28,125 bases of DNA from positions 1 through 28,125 of the forward strand of contig UPZS01000027.1 of assembly GCA_900538905.1 (NCBI GenBank), written 5' to 3'. The stretch is from an uncultured Sutterella sp. GTDB lineage: Bacteria; Pseudomonadota; Gammaproteobacteria; Burkholderiales; Burkholderiaceae_F. The notes below the pieces were generated by a model that searched no databases, was not told the origin of the DNA, and saw nothing but the letters and a program-made list of their open reading frames with translations. Both the position numbers and the translations under genes were made by a program. Positions 7,866 through 15,246 of this stretch are shown piece after piece. Numbering within the stretch: the stretch's first letter is position 1; the number at the start of each line of letters is the position of its first letter.

Positions 7866-9251
7866 CTACGTGGGCAACACAAGGAGTTCTGCGGTTTGCA
7901 GCAATGTCGAAACGTCGGTTGTCATGTCCTGCGTGCTCAAACCTCTGACGTAAAGACGGCACTTTCGTACGGTTGGGTTGTTTTGGACAAACGCCGACAC
8001 TTTGGCTTCAAGCGTCTTTCTGTTGTACTTTAGGGCATTGCGTTTGACCTCGAAGAACCAGACGTTATCGGCGTTATCTTGAGCGATTAGGTCAATTTCA
8101 TTGTTGCCTCGACGATCCCACCAGGCTCCCAGCGTTGTAAATCGTTGACTTTCCCGGAAGCGTTCCAAGAAAAATTGTTTCAGAGCACGGCCGGAAAAGT
8201 CGTCGAAGCGGCGGAGAAAATCCTGTCGGGCTGCTTCGAAATTGTTTTGGGCAAGTAGCGAGTCGTTGCCCAGAATAAAAGCAAACCAAAAGGCAAGATA
8301 GCGATCGGTGAGCTTATAACGCACGCGTCGATAATCTTCGCCCAAGACCGGGACGTTTTGCGCGATGAGTTCAAATTGATTTTCCAAGCGGGACAAATAG
8401 CCGCTGACGCTGACGGGGCCGATCAAATTCTGCAGTTCATCGCGTCGCGTTACGCCATTGGCAATGGCACGCAGCAACGTACGGTTGACTGTAGCGTCGG
8501 CTCTAAATTCGTTGGCGAGCAGAATCTCACCGTCCATCGCAAATTTGGAGCCGTCACGAAAAACGATACGACTCATGCTTTCCAGGTCCGTGGCGTTGCG
8601 ATCCATCAGTTCGGCCACAAACCAAGGAACACCGCCGGTGAGAAGATACAGTGCCAAAAGGTCAGTGTTGGAAAAATTGGCGCGGTGATCCTTCAATATC
8701 TCCATTAGAACCGAGGGAGGAAAAGGTCGAACGTGAATGAAACGGTCGACACGACCATAGAGCGGTTCGCTGTATTCCTGGAAAATATTGCGCATGGCCG
8801 ACGCAACGGATCCTGTCATCATCAGGCAGATTTGGGATTGTTTGTGGTGCAGATCCCAAAAAAGTTGAACCTCGGACCAGAAGGATGGCTCAATGAAGTT
8901 GAGATCTTGACACTCATCGATGACGACATTGATGCGGCGCGATCTTCCTAAACGCAGAAGAAACTCGATGACTTGCGACAGTCGATCGCAGCGCGGGTCG
9001 ATTTCAGGATGCAGGACGGAACGAATCTCGGCAAGCCAATTCTCAATCAGCACCGTGTGAGATACGCGAGACGCAAATAGATAGACGAACGGTTCGGGAG
9101 ACGCTTGCGAGCTACGGCGAACAAGTTCTGTTTTGCCGATGCGGCGTCGCCCCGTGACAACGATGAGGCGACTTGTTTCAAGGTCACGGCATTGTTGCAT
9201 CTCTTCAAAAATGGCCTGTTGCTCGGTTTCCCGGTCGTAATATTTCTGCAT
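7866..9251 (-). CDS. COG1672-type P-loop ATPase with DUF234/PD-(D/E)XK-like C-terminal domain
   Basis: This 461-residue protein has an N-terminal ATPase_2 domain: Walker A VTGRRRIGKTEL at residues 33-43 and Walker B NVVIDECQD at about 108-116, followed by MMTGSVASAM near 144. A middle region near 265-295 looks like a winged helix. The C-terminal domain contains WWDRRGNNEIDLIAQ and WFFEVKR (Glu385, Asp387, Glu401, Lys403), the D/E...ExK pattern of PD-(D/E)XK nuclease folds. The family is widespread, especially in archaea and anaerobes, with no settled function; mobile or defence roles have been suggested. It stands alone, with a 38-bp palindrome right upstream (9273-9310), and ends 60 bp before ispH. 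The start ATG 9251 (MQKYYDRETE) is typical for the family, which usually opens with F/Y-x-R-E. Nuclease activity is inferred from motifs only. Confidence 0.87.
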   Translation of the reverse strand: MQKYYDRETEQQAIFEEMQQCRDLETSRLIVVTGRRRIGKTELVRRSSQASPEPFVYLFASRVSHTVLIENWLAEIRSVLHPEIDPRCDRLSQVIEFLLRLGRSRRINVVIDECQDLNFIEPSFWSEVQLFWDLHHKQSQICLMMTGSVASAMRNIFQEYSEPLYGRVDRFIHVRPFPPSVLMEILKDHRANFSNTDLLALYLLTGGVPWFVAELMDRNATDLESMSRIVFRDGSKFAMDGEILLANEFRADATVNRTLLRAIANGVTRRDELQNLIGPVSVSGYLSRLENQFELIAQNVPVLGEDYRRVRYKLTDRYLAFWFAFILGNDSLLAQNNFEAARQDFLRRFDDFSGRALKQFFLERFRESQRFTTLGAWWDRRGNNEIDLIAQDNADNVWFFEVKRNALKYNRKTLEAKVSAFVQNNPTVRKCRLYVRGLSTQDMTTDVSTLLQTAELLVLPT

Positions 9252-9272
9252 AACGTCGCTTCAAAAAGAGGT

Positions 9273-9310
9273 TAGCGTTCGCAAAAAGAACGTTCTTGTT
9301 GCGAACGCTA
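9273..9310. repeat. 38-bp near-perfect palindrome upstream of the ATPase (site C)
   Basis: The outer arms TAGCGTTCGCAA (9273-9284) and TTGCGAACGCTA (9299-9310) flank the self-complementary AAGAACGTTCTT (9286-9297). The whole is one palindrome with a single mismatched pair. It can also be read as two tandem CGTTC/GAACG inverted repeats with centres 15 bp apart. It ends 22 bp before the ATPase start. About 14 bp further upstream lies GAAGCGGTTTGACC, similar to the GGTTGAC repeats of sites A and B with one extra T. It probably acts as an operator or protein-binding site. Confidence 0.8.
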
Positions 9311-9394
9311 TTTTCGCATGAAGCGGTTTGACCTGCAAACTGGGCATCCTGCACCAAATGAGTACTGAAAAAGGGCGATCATTTCTTCTCTCGT

Positions 9395-9423
9395 TTGGAA
9401 ATTCTCTTCAAATTCAGTAGAAT
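9395..9423 (+). promoter_or_regulatory. Sigma-70 promoter upstream of a putative small transcript
   Basis: TTGGAA (9395-9400) and TAGAAT (9418-9423) are separated by 17 bp. A GC-rich stretch follows the -10. Transcription would start near 9430 and meet the terminator at 9481-9512 before rpmB. Confidence 0.6.
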
Positions 9424-9429
9424 GCCGCT

Positions 9430-9512
9430 CCGCGACAAAAGTAGACGTCTTCCTTTGCGAGGAGGACGAAGCTCAAAAATCTTTGCCAGATGCTTGGCAA
9501 GGATTCTTTTTT
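9430..9512 (+). ncRNA. Candidate small RNA of about 80 nt between two promoters, upstream of rpmB
   Basis: The interval lies between a sigma-70-like promoter (9395-9423) and a terminator-like hairpin (9481-9512). It contains a first stem GTCTTCC/GGAGGAC (about 9447-9467, one wobble, 7-nt loop) and no open reading frame. It does not resemble tRNA, 4.5S, 6S or tmRNA by eye. It could instead be the leader of a longer, attenuated rpmB transcript. Existence as an RNA is inferred from signal spacing only. Confidence 0.4.
9481..9512 (+). terminator. Terminator or attenuator upstream of rpmB
   Basis: The stem CTTTGCCA/TGGCAAGG (9481-9488 with 9495-9502, one wobble pair) is followed by ATTCTTTTTT. 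Its right arm contains the -35 hexamer TTGGCA of the rpmB promoter, so termination and re-initiation signals overlap. Confidence 0.65.
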
Positions 9513-9522
9513 GTCGTATAAT
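9494..9522 (+). promoter_or_regulatory. Strong rpmB promoter
   Basis: TTGGCA (9494-9499), a 17-bp spacer and a perfect TATAAT (9517-9522) form a near-consensus sigma-70 promoter. It lies about 90 bp before rpmB, as expected for a ribosomal-protein operon. Confidence 0.85.
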
Positions 9523-9613
9523 CACATTCTTTCGATTTTCGCGCTCACGCTTTTGATATGAAACGGCGAAGCGTGAAGCGTTTTTAACTTTTTTCTTATT
9601 ACGGGAGTTAGCG

Positions 9614-9847
9614 ATGGCACGAGTGTGTCAAGTCACCGGCAAGTCGCCGATGGTCGGCCATCAAGTCTCGCACGCGAACAACAAGACCAAGCGTCGTTTC
9701 ATGCCGAACCTGCAGTATCGTCGCTTCTGGGTCGAGAGTGAAAACCGTTGGGTCCGCCTGCGTTTGACGACGGCTGGCCTGCGCACTGTCGATAAAGTTG
9801 GTATCGATGCGGTTCTCGCGGATCTTCGCGCCCGCGGCGAAATCTAA
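9614..9847 (+). CDS. rpmB: 50S ribosomal protein L28
   Basis: This 77-residue protein starts [29 protein letters not shown], the L28 signature, and ends ADLRARGEI at the length normal for proteobacteria. L28 binds the large subunit near the E site. Start ATG 9614 is preceded by CGGGAG at good spacing. It is followed after 16 bp by rpmG, the standard rpmBG pair. A strong promoter with an overlapping upstream terminator precedes it, and a terminator follows rpmG, so the pair appears to form its own transcription unit, the only plus-strand block in the first 22 kb. Confidence 0.98.
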   Translation: MARVCQVTGKSPMVGHQVSHANNKTKRRFMPNLQYRRFWVESENRWVRLRLTTAGLRTVDKVGIDAVLADLRARGEI

Positions 9848-9863
9848 TATTGGAGATTGAACC

Positions 9864-10031
9864 ATGGCAAAGGGTGCACGCGAAATTATCAAGATGGAAT
9901 CGACTGCCGGTACCGGCTACTTCGTCACCACGACGAAGAACAAGAAGAATTCCACGGGCAAGCTCGAACGTAACATGTACGATCCGGTTGCTCGCAAGCA
10001 CGTCAACTTCAAGGAAGTCAAGCTCCGTTAA
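9864..10031 (+). CDS. rpmG: 50S ribosomal protein L33
   Basis: A 55-residue protein, [20 protein letters not shown] onward, with [38 protein letters not shown] features split across its length. This is the L33 family. It has no cysteines, so it is the zinc-independent (C-minus) form, usual for betaproteobacteria. GGAGATT just upstream serves as the Shine-Dalgarno. It ends at TAA 10029-10031 and is followed by a strong terminator at 10083-10119. Confidence 0.97.
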   Translation: MAKGAREIIKMESTAGTGYFVTTTKNKKNSTGKLERNMYDPVARKHVNFKEVKLR

Positions 10032-10082
10032 TTCGTTGCTGAGTCTTTCTGTCGGAGAGGAATTTCCGGCGGTGACGTCGTA

Positions 10083-10119
10083 AAGCCGTTGTGTCTGATG
10101 AGGATGCAGCGGCTTTTTT
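10083..10119 (+). terminator. Terminator of the rpmBG unit
   Basis: A 10-bp stem, AAGCCGTTGT with GCAGCGGCTT (two wobble pairs), is followed by a T-run, about 50 bp after the rpmG stop. Confidence 0.85.
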
Positions 10120-10165
10120 GCGCTTGTTTTTCAGTGCATTCGAAACGGCGAATCCAAACTTTGGA

Positions 10166-10204
10166 ACAAAAAACTCTGCCGTCTCGCAAGGAAACGACAG
10201 AGTT
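10166..10204 (-). terminator. Terminator of the 127-aa protein gene
   Basis: On the minus strand AACTCTGTCGT pairs with ACGGCAGAGTT (one mismatch) and is followed by TTTTTTG. It lies about 25 bases past the stop codon at 10230 and converges on the rpmBG terminator. Confidence 0.82.
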
Positions 10205-10229
10205 CGGATTCAAAAAATTGTTTGCCGAA

Positions 10230-10613
10230 TTAAGGCATCTGAATCTTGCCGGAAGAAGGCGGCACACCGAAACCGGGGGAGCCGGGCGTGACGATCTTGC
10301 TTGCGGCTTCACGACGCATTTCCTGCAGACGTTCAAGCGTCTGACGCACGCCTTCCTTAGCGGCCTCGCCGTACTTGGCAACGGCTTCGGCGACGCTGGC
10401 GGCAGGGATGTCAAAAGAGATCGGAAGCGGTCCCATCTGCGTCATGATCTGCACTTCGCCGGTAAAGATCGGGGCGCGCGTCGGGTCCTTCGAGCCTTCG
10501 GGCGTGATCGGCGTGAGCACATGGATGGTGCCCATCTTGCGGTCGGTCACGATTTCTTCGGTGTACAGGTTGGCCGCGTCCATGTCGGCGCTGAGGTTGT
10601 CAAGGTCAGCCAT
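10230..10613 (-). CDS. Uncharacterised 127-residue cytoplasmic protein
   Basis: I do not recognise this family with confidence. The start MADLDNLSADMDAANLYTEE at ATG 10613 was chosen over a frame open to 10676, because the extra residues overlap the promoter region and look random. There is no signal peptide, membrane segment or cysteine. Residues 20-70 (KMGTIHVLTPITPEG, GEVQIMTQMGPLPISFDIP) look like a small beta-rich domain. Residues 72-106 (VAEAVAKYGEAAKEGVRQTLERLQEMRREA) are strongly helical. The tail PGSPGFGVPPSSG is disordered. It is a single-gene unit with its own terminator (10166-10204) and a terminator of the upstream usp gene at 10733-10757. Codon use looks like its neighbours, so recent transfer is unlikely. 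Confidence 0.8.
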   Translation of the reverse strand: MADLDNLSADMDAANLYTEEIVTDRKMGTIHVLTPITPEGSKDPTRAPIFTGEVQIMTQMGPLPISFDIPAASVAEAVAKYGEAAKEGVRQTLERLQEMRREAASKIVTPGSPGFGVPPSSGKIQMP

Positions 10614-10732
10614 TGTTGAAAAGCAATCCACAAAAGAAGTTGATCGAAATACGGATGCAAGGAAAGCCCTTCCCATCCGTCTTGCCGCCTATATGGGGAT
10701 GAGGTCGGACAATATCAAGTACTGCGCAAAGC

Positions 10733-10757
10733 AAAACCGCAGCACGGTCGGCTGCGG
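10733..10757 (-). terminator. Terminator of the universal stress protein gene
   Basis: The perfect stem CCGCAGC/GCTGCGG (10737-10757), read on the minus strand, is followed by TTTT and a further T-rich stretch. It lies 25 bases past the usp stop. Confidence 0.78.
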
Positions 10758-10782
10758 CTTGTTTGTGTGAGGAATCGAAGGA

Positions 10783-11217
10783 TTAGCGATAAACCATCAC
10801 GGGAATCTTGGAGTGGGTGAGAACCTTTTGCGTTTCACTGCCAAGAAGTACGGCTGCCAGGCCCTTGCGACCGTGGCTGGCCATGAAGACGCAGTCGCAG
10901 TTTTGCTGTTGACTCGTTTCGATCAACGCTTCAGCAGGCGAGAAGGACTTGACGGCAACGGTCTCCACAGGCACGCCTTCCTTGTCGAAGATGGCACGGG
11001 CATCTGCGAGACGCTCTTCGGCGACAGCGCGCATTCTTTCGTCATAGTCGTCAATTGATTCGGGACGGTATTCGGAAAGAGAGGTGTAGCTGTAGGGCTC
11101 GATTACGGTGATCAAAACAACGGAGGCACCCAGAGGCTTGGCAAAACGGGCAGCGCCGCGCACGGCCTCAATCGAAAGGGGGGATCCGTCAGTGGGAACG
11201 AGAATGCGTTTGTACAT
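10783..11217 (-). CDS. Universal stress protein, UspA family
   Basis: This 144-residue single-domain Usp starts MYKRILVPTDGSPLSIEAV, with the nucleotide-contacting Asp near residue 10. It ends with the ATP-binding motif ASHGRKGLAAVLLGSETQKVL, which fits G-x2-G-x9-G(S/T). It therefore belongs to the ATP-binding UspFG/MJ0577-like group rather than the non-binding UspA group. Such proteins aid survival of starvation and stress, by mechanisms that vary. The start ATG 11217 is 38 bp past the tcdA stop, and TACAAT at 11255-11250 (minus strand) could be a -10 element, but the -35 region is poor. It is probably read from either its own promoter or the tcdA/efflux transcript, and stops at 10733-10757. 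Confidence 0.93.
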   Translation of the reverse strand: MYKRILVPTDGSPLSIEAVRGAARFAKPLGASVVLITVIEPYSYTSLSEYRPESIDDYDERMRAVAEERLADARAIFDKEGVPVETVAVKSFSPAEALIETSQQQNCDCVFMASHGRKGLAAVLLGSETQKVLTHSKIPVMVYR

Positions 11218-11255
11218 TTTTTGATTGACTCCGTTGGTCTGGTGCTTGCATTGTA

Positions 11256-12032
11256 CTATTCGGCGCCGAGTTTGCTTGATGCTGCTTCGGAGAGAATGTG
11301 CAGAACTTCGGCGGCAAGCCGGAGTCCGACGGCAGCCGTTACCGGCATGGCCGTACCGAAGTTGGCAAATTCGGGGCCTCGATCGGCCACCGCACTTTTG
11401 ATGGCCGGTTGAGTGCTGAAGACCGCAGTGATACCGAATTTCCGGATCTTTTTGGGATCTGATGCGCCGGCAGGAAAGCCGTAGTCCTTGCGCAAAACGG
11501 TGCGCAACTTGGATAAAAGCGCGTCGCCCTGAGTGCGCGAAAGGTCAGCAGCCGTCACGGCGCCCGGATCGGTTTTTCCGCCGGCGCCGCCACTTACTAC
11601 GATCAGCCGATTGTTTTGGCGAGCCCAGGCCGACAGAGCGGCTTTGGCGGCCAGCGAATCAATGGCGTCGACAATGATGGCGTTAGCCGGAATGATGGAG
11701 TTCAGATTGTCGGCGTCAATGAAGTGCTCAATGGCGCGGAAATTACCTTCAGGATTGATTGCGGCAAAGCGCCGGGCAAGCACGGAGGCTTTGGCTTGTC
11801 CCAGCGTGTTTTCCAGAGCCGGTAATTGTCGATTGATGTTGCTTTCGGCTACCGTATCGCCGTCGACAAGCGTCAAGGTGCCGACACCGCTGCGCGCCAA
11901 CGCTTCGGCGCACCAGCTGCCGACACCGCCCAATCCCACCACGCAGACGTGAGCTGTGGTGATGGCCTCAAACGCAGCTTGCCCGTAAAGCCGTTCAATG
12001 CCGCCGAATCGACGGCTGTCCTTTGGGTTCAT
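11256..12032 (-). CDS. tcdA: tRNA threonylcarbamoyladenosine dehydratase TcdA (CsdL)
   Basis: This 258-residue E1/ThiF-fold ATPase converts t6A37 in tRNA to its cyclic form ct6A. The nucleotide-binding loop CVVGLGGVGSWCAEALARSG lies at about 30-49. LVDGDTVAESNINRQ with the catalytic Asp/Arg/Asn set follows near 55-69. Then come VDAIDSLAAK near 126, SGGAGGKTDP near 147 and RTVLRKDYGF near 177, in the TcdA order. The conserved family N-terminus RRFGGIERLYG is present. The start ATG 12032 has AAGGA 6-7 bases upstream and lies 22 bp after the RND pump stop, so it may be co-transcribed with the efflux genes, though functionally unrelated. No CsdE or CsdA partners are nearby. Confidence 0.94.
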   Translation of the reverse strand: MNPKDSRRFGGIERLYGQAAFEAITTAHVCVVGLGGVGSWCAEALARSGVGTLTLVDGDTVAESNINRQLPALENTLGQAKASVLARRFAAINPEGNFRAIEHFIDADNLNSIIPANAIIVDAIDSLAAKAALSAWARQNNRLIVVSGGAGGKTDPGAVTAADLSRTQGDALLSKLRTVLRKDYGFPAGASDPKKIRKFGITAVFSTQPAIKSAVADRGPEFANFGTAMPVTAAVGLRLAAEVLHILSEAASSKLGAE

Positions 12033-12054
12033 CAGGTGTCCTTTTTGTCGGAGG

Positions 12055-15000
12055 TCACATCGGCTTCCGGGGCAGTTTAGTTTCGGTGCCTTGCTTGGTG
12101 TTGTCGATCAACACCTGAGGTTCCGCCGCTCGTCCGCTCTTATTTTTGCGGACGAACCATGTGAAGAACACCGGCACGAAAATGGTGGCGATGAAGGTGG
12201 CGGCCAACATGCCGCCGAAGACACCCGTACCCATGGAATGGCGGGCGGCAGCACCCGGCCCCGTGGCAAACACGAGCGGCATCACGCCCAGAACGAAGGC
12301 CAGAGAGGTCATCAAAATCGGGCGCAGACGCAGATGGGCGGCTTCAATGGCGGCATCAAAAACGCTCAAGCCTTCTTCCATCTTCATCACGGCAAATTCC
12401 ACGATCAAAATGGCGTTCTTAGCTGTCAAGCCGATCAGCACCAACAAACCGATCTGGAAGTAGATGTCGTTGGCCGCGCCCCTGAACCAAAGCGACACGA
12501 AGGCTCCCAATACGGCATAGGGAATCGCCAGCACCACGGCAATCGGAAGCGACCAACGCTCGTAAAGAGCGGCCAGAATCAGGAAGATGATGATCAGACC
12601 GAAAAAGATAGCCGTCGACGAGGAAGCTCCGATTCGTTTTTCGTGCCACGCCTGACCGGTCCATTCAATGCCGTAGCCTTCGGGGAGAATTTCTTCGGCA
12701 ATTTCTTCCACGATGCGGATGGCTTCGCCCGAACTGACGCCTTCAACCGCCGCTCCCATGAATTGGGCAGCCAGATAGCCGTTCATGCGGCGAAGCGAAT
12801 CGGAGCCGGAGATGCGGCTTACTTTTAGAAGCGAACCTAGCGGCACCATCTCGCCCGAAGAGGCTTTGACCCAGGCACGCCCGAAGTCTTCAGGCGTTTG
12901 GCGAGACTCAGCATTACCCTGGATGATGACGCGATAGGTGCGGCCGTTACGCGTGAAGTCATTGACGTAGTTGCCGGCAAAAAGCGTTGAGAGCGTATCG
13001 TAGACCTGGCTTGTCGAGATGCCCAGACGCATGGCCTTGTCTTCATCGAGCTCAACTCGCAGCATCGGAATATTGGCACGCAACAACGTGCGCAGACTGG
13101 TCAATTCCGGTCTTGCAGCCAAAGCGGCCATGAAGTCGTCCGTGACTTGCTTTAAGGCGGCAGGATCATCATTGCCGCGCGCTTGCAAAAAGCCCGTAAA
13201 GCCGTTGGTGGAGCCGAGACCGCGAATGGATGCGGGTAGCGTGGTCACCGAGACGGAATCGGCACTTTTATCCGCAATGGCCTGCATTTCTCGGCGCAGT
13301 TGCGCAGAGTCTTTCTCGCGCAAATCCCAATCGACAAGGCGAACGATGTATGTGGCGGTATTGGGACGGATGTCGCTTGCTTGCGTATCAAAGCCGGTCA
13401 TCACCAGAATGCTCTGAACATTGTCCAGATTTTCAGTAATGTCTTTGCGAACTTGTTCGGTTTCCTGAACAGTTCGGTTAAAGGACGTACCGTCGGGCAG
13501 CTGCATGCTCATGCGGATAATGCCCTGGTCCTCGTTTGGGACAAAGCTGGTGGGAGTCGTTTTTACGAATTGCCAGCAGCCGGCAATCACGGCAACCAAC
13601 AAGACGGCCGTGAGGAAACGGAAACGCAAAGCAAGTTTCACGAATTGCAGATAGCCGAACGTAAAACGCGATAAGCCGTGGTTAAAGCCCTGGAAGAACC
13701 GGTTGGTACTGGGCTTTTCGTTTTTCAGCAGCACGGCGCACAAGGCTGGCGTCAGTGTCAAAGCCACAAAGCCCGACAAACAGACGCTCACAGCAATCGT
13801 GATGGCAAATTGTCGGTACAGTTCGCCCGCGATGCCGCCCAAGAATGCCACAGGCGTGAACACGGCCGACAGCACGAGCACAATGGCGATCAAGGCACCC
13901 GCCACTTCCTTCATGGCTTTTTTGGCAGCCTCAACCGGGCTTAACCCTTCGTAGCGCATCAAACGCTCGATGTTTTCCAGCACCACAATGGCGTCGTCAA
14001 CCACGATGCCGATGGCGAGCGTCATAGCAAAGAGCGTTAACGTATTGAGTGAGAAGCCCATGACCCAAAGGCCGGCCATAGTGCCCACCAGGGAGACCGG
14101 AACAGCGAGCATCGGGATGAGTGTTGTTCGCAGGTTTTGCAGAAACAGAAACACCACGATCAACACCAAAAGACCGGCTTCGCCCAGAGTCTTAAGCACC
14201 TCGTGCAAGGAAGCTTTCACGAACACCGTCGTGTCGTCGGTGATTTCATGCGCGATTTTGCCTTCGGGGTAATCTTTAGCAACGCGATCCAGTTCGGCTT
14301 TGACAGCCTCGGCGGCAGCCATGGAGTTGGCGCCGGTCTGCAGATAAATACCGATCGTAATGGACGGTTTACCGTTAAAAACGTTCACGGTTTCATAACT
14401 GCGCTTACCGACTTCCACATCGGCGATGTCGCGGATTCGGATGGGCGAACCGTTGGCGTCGTTTTTAATGATGGCGTCGCCGAATTCGGCTGTTGTCAAA
14501 CGACGGCCGGGACTTTGCGTGGTGTAGTAGAGCTGTTGCGTGGAAGTTGTCGGCATGCCGCCGATGGTACCCGCACCGCGTTCCATATTTTTGTCGCTGA
14601 CAGTGTCTTCGACGTCCTGAACCGTGACGCCCATACGAGCCATTCGCTGGGGGTCAAGCCAGATACGCATGGCGCTTTCGGTATTGCCGAAGATGTTCAC
14701 GTCTCCGATGCCGGGCAAACGTTTCAGATAGTCGACGACATTCAAAAGGGCGTAGTCAGCCACTTCCGTCGGCGTGAGAGAACCGTCGGGCGAGTACATC
14801 GCCACCATCATGAGCACTTCATCGGAGCGCTTGCGCACGTTAACGCCGTTTTGGCGAACTTGCTCGGGCAGGCGACGCTCGGCCGTACGCACGCGGTTGT
14901 TGATTTCGAGCATGGCGTAGTTCGGGTCGGTGCCGACATCGAATACGCACTGAATACGCACTTCGCCGTTGGCTCGAATTGAAGTGGTGTAATAGATGAG

Positions 15001-15225
15001 GCCTTCAATGCCTGAGAGCTGATCTTCAATCGGCGCGGCCACTGTACGAGCCAGCGTCTGAGCATTGGCGCCTTCGTACTGAGTCGAGATGGTGACGGTG
15101 GGAGGGGTGATATTGGGGTACTGCGACATAGGCAGTACGCGCATAGCAACAATACCGGCCAGAACGATCAGAATGGACAGAACGGTGGCAAAAATTGGGC
15201 GTCGAATACAAAGGTCACTGAGCAT
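12055..15225 (-). CDS. RND multidrug efflux pump, inner-membrane subunit (AcrB/MexB-like, HAE1)
   Basis: This protein of about 1056 residues is a full-length hydrophobe/amphiphile efflux RND transporter, which uses the proton gradient to export drugs. The proton-relay pair lies in AIGIVVDDAIVVLENIER (Asp410/Asp411 in this numbering, Asp407/408 in AcrB). The matching lysine is in GLTAKNAILIVEFA near residue 935. The duplicated 12-helix plan is visible, with the first segment at PIFATVLSILIVLAGIVAM. The ATG at 15225 (MLSDLCIRRPIFA) was chosen; a TTG at 15237 abuts the GGAGG itself and has no spacer. The adaptor gene lies 21 bp upstream. No outer-membrane channel or TetR regulator is in the window, so it must borrow a TolC-like partner. 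The drug range is unknown. Confidence 0.96.
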   Translation of the reverse strand: MLSDLCIRRPIFATVLSILIVLAGIVAMRVLPMSQYPNITPPTVTISTQYEGANAQTLARTVAAPIEDQLSGIEGLIYYTTSIRANGEVRIQCVFDVGTDPNYAMLEINNRVRTAERRLPEQVRQNGVNVRKRSDEVLMMVAMYSPDGSLTPTEVADYALLNVVDYLKRLPGIGDVNIFGNTESAMRIWLDPQRMARMGVTVQDVEDTVSDKNMERGAGTIGGMPTTSTQQLYYTTQSPGRRLTTAEFGDAIIKNDANGSPIRIRDIADVEVGKRSYETVNVFNGKPSITIGIYLQTGANSMAAAEAVKAELDRVAKDYPEGKIAHEITDDTTVFVKASLHEVLKTLGEAGLLVLIVVFLFLQNLRTTLIPMLAVPVSLVGTMAGLWVMGFSLNTLTLFAMTLAIGIVVDDAIVVLENIERLMRYEGLSPVEAAKKAMKEVAGALIAIVLVLSAVFTPVAFLGGIAGELYRQFAITIAVSVCLSGFVALTLTPALCAVLLKNEKPSTNRFFQGFNHGLSRFTFGYLQFVKLALRFRFLTAVLLVAVIAGCWQFVKTTPTSFVPNEDQGIIRMSMQLPDGTSFNRTVQETEQVRKDITENLDNVQSILVMTGFDTQASDIRPNTATYIVRLVDWDLREKDSAQLRREMQAIADKSADSVSVTTLPASIRGLGSTNGFTGFLQARGNDDPAALKQVTDDFMAALAARPELTSLRTLLRANIPMLRVELDEDKAMRLGISTSQVYDTLSTLFAGNYVNDFTRNGRTYRVIIQGNAESRQTPEDFGRAWVKASSGEMVPLGSLLKVSRISGSDSLRRMNGYLAAQFMGAAVEGVSSGEAIRIVEEIAEEILPEGYGIEWTGQAWHEKRIGASSSTAIFFGLIIIFLILAALYERWSLPIAVVLAIPYAVLGAFVSLWFRGAANDIYFQIGLLVLIGLTAKNAILIVEFAVMKMEEGLSVFDAAIEAAHLRLRPILMTSLAFVLGVMPLVFATGPGAAARHSMGTGVFGGMLAATFIATIFVPVFFTWFVRKNKSGRAAEPQVLIDNTKQGTETKLPRKPM

Positions 15226-15246
15226 TTTGTTTCGCAACCTCCGCCG

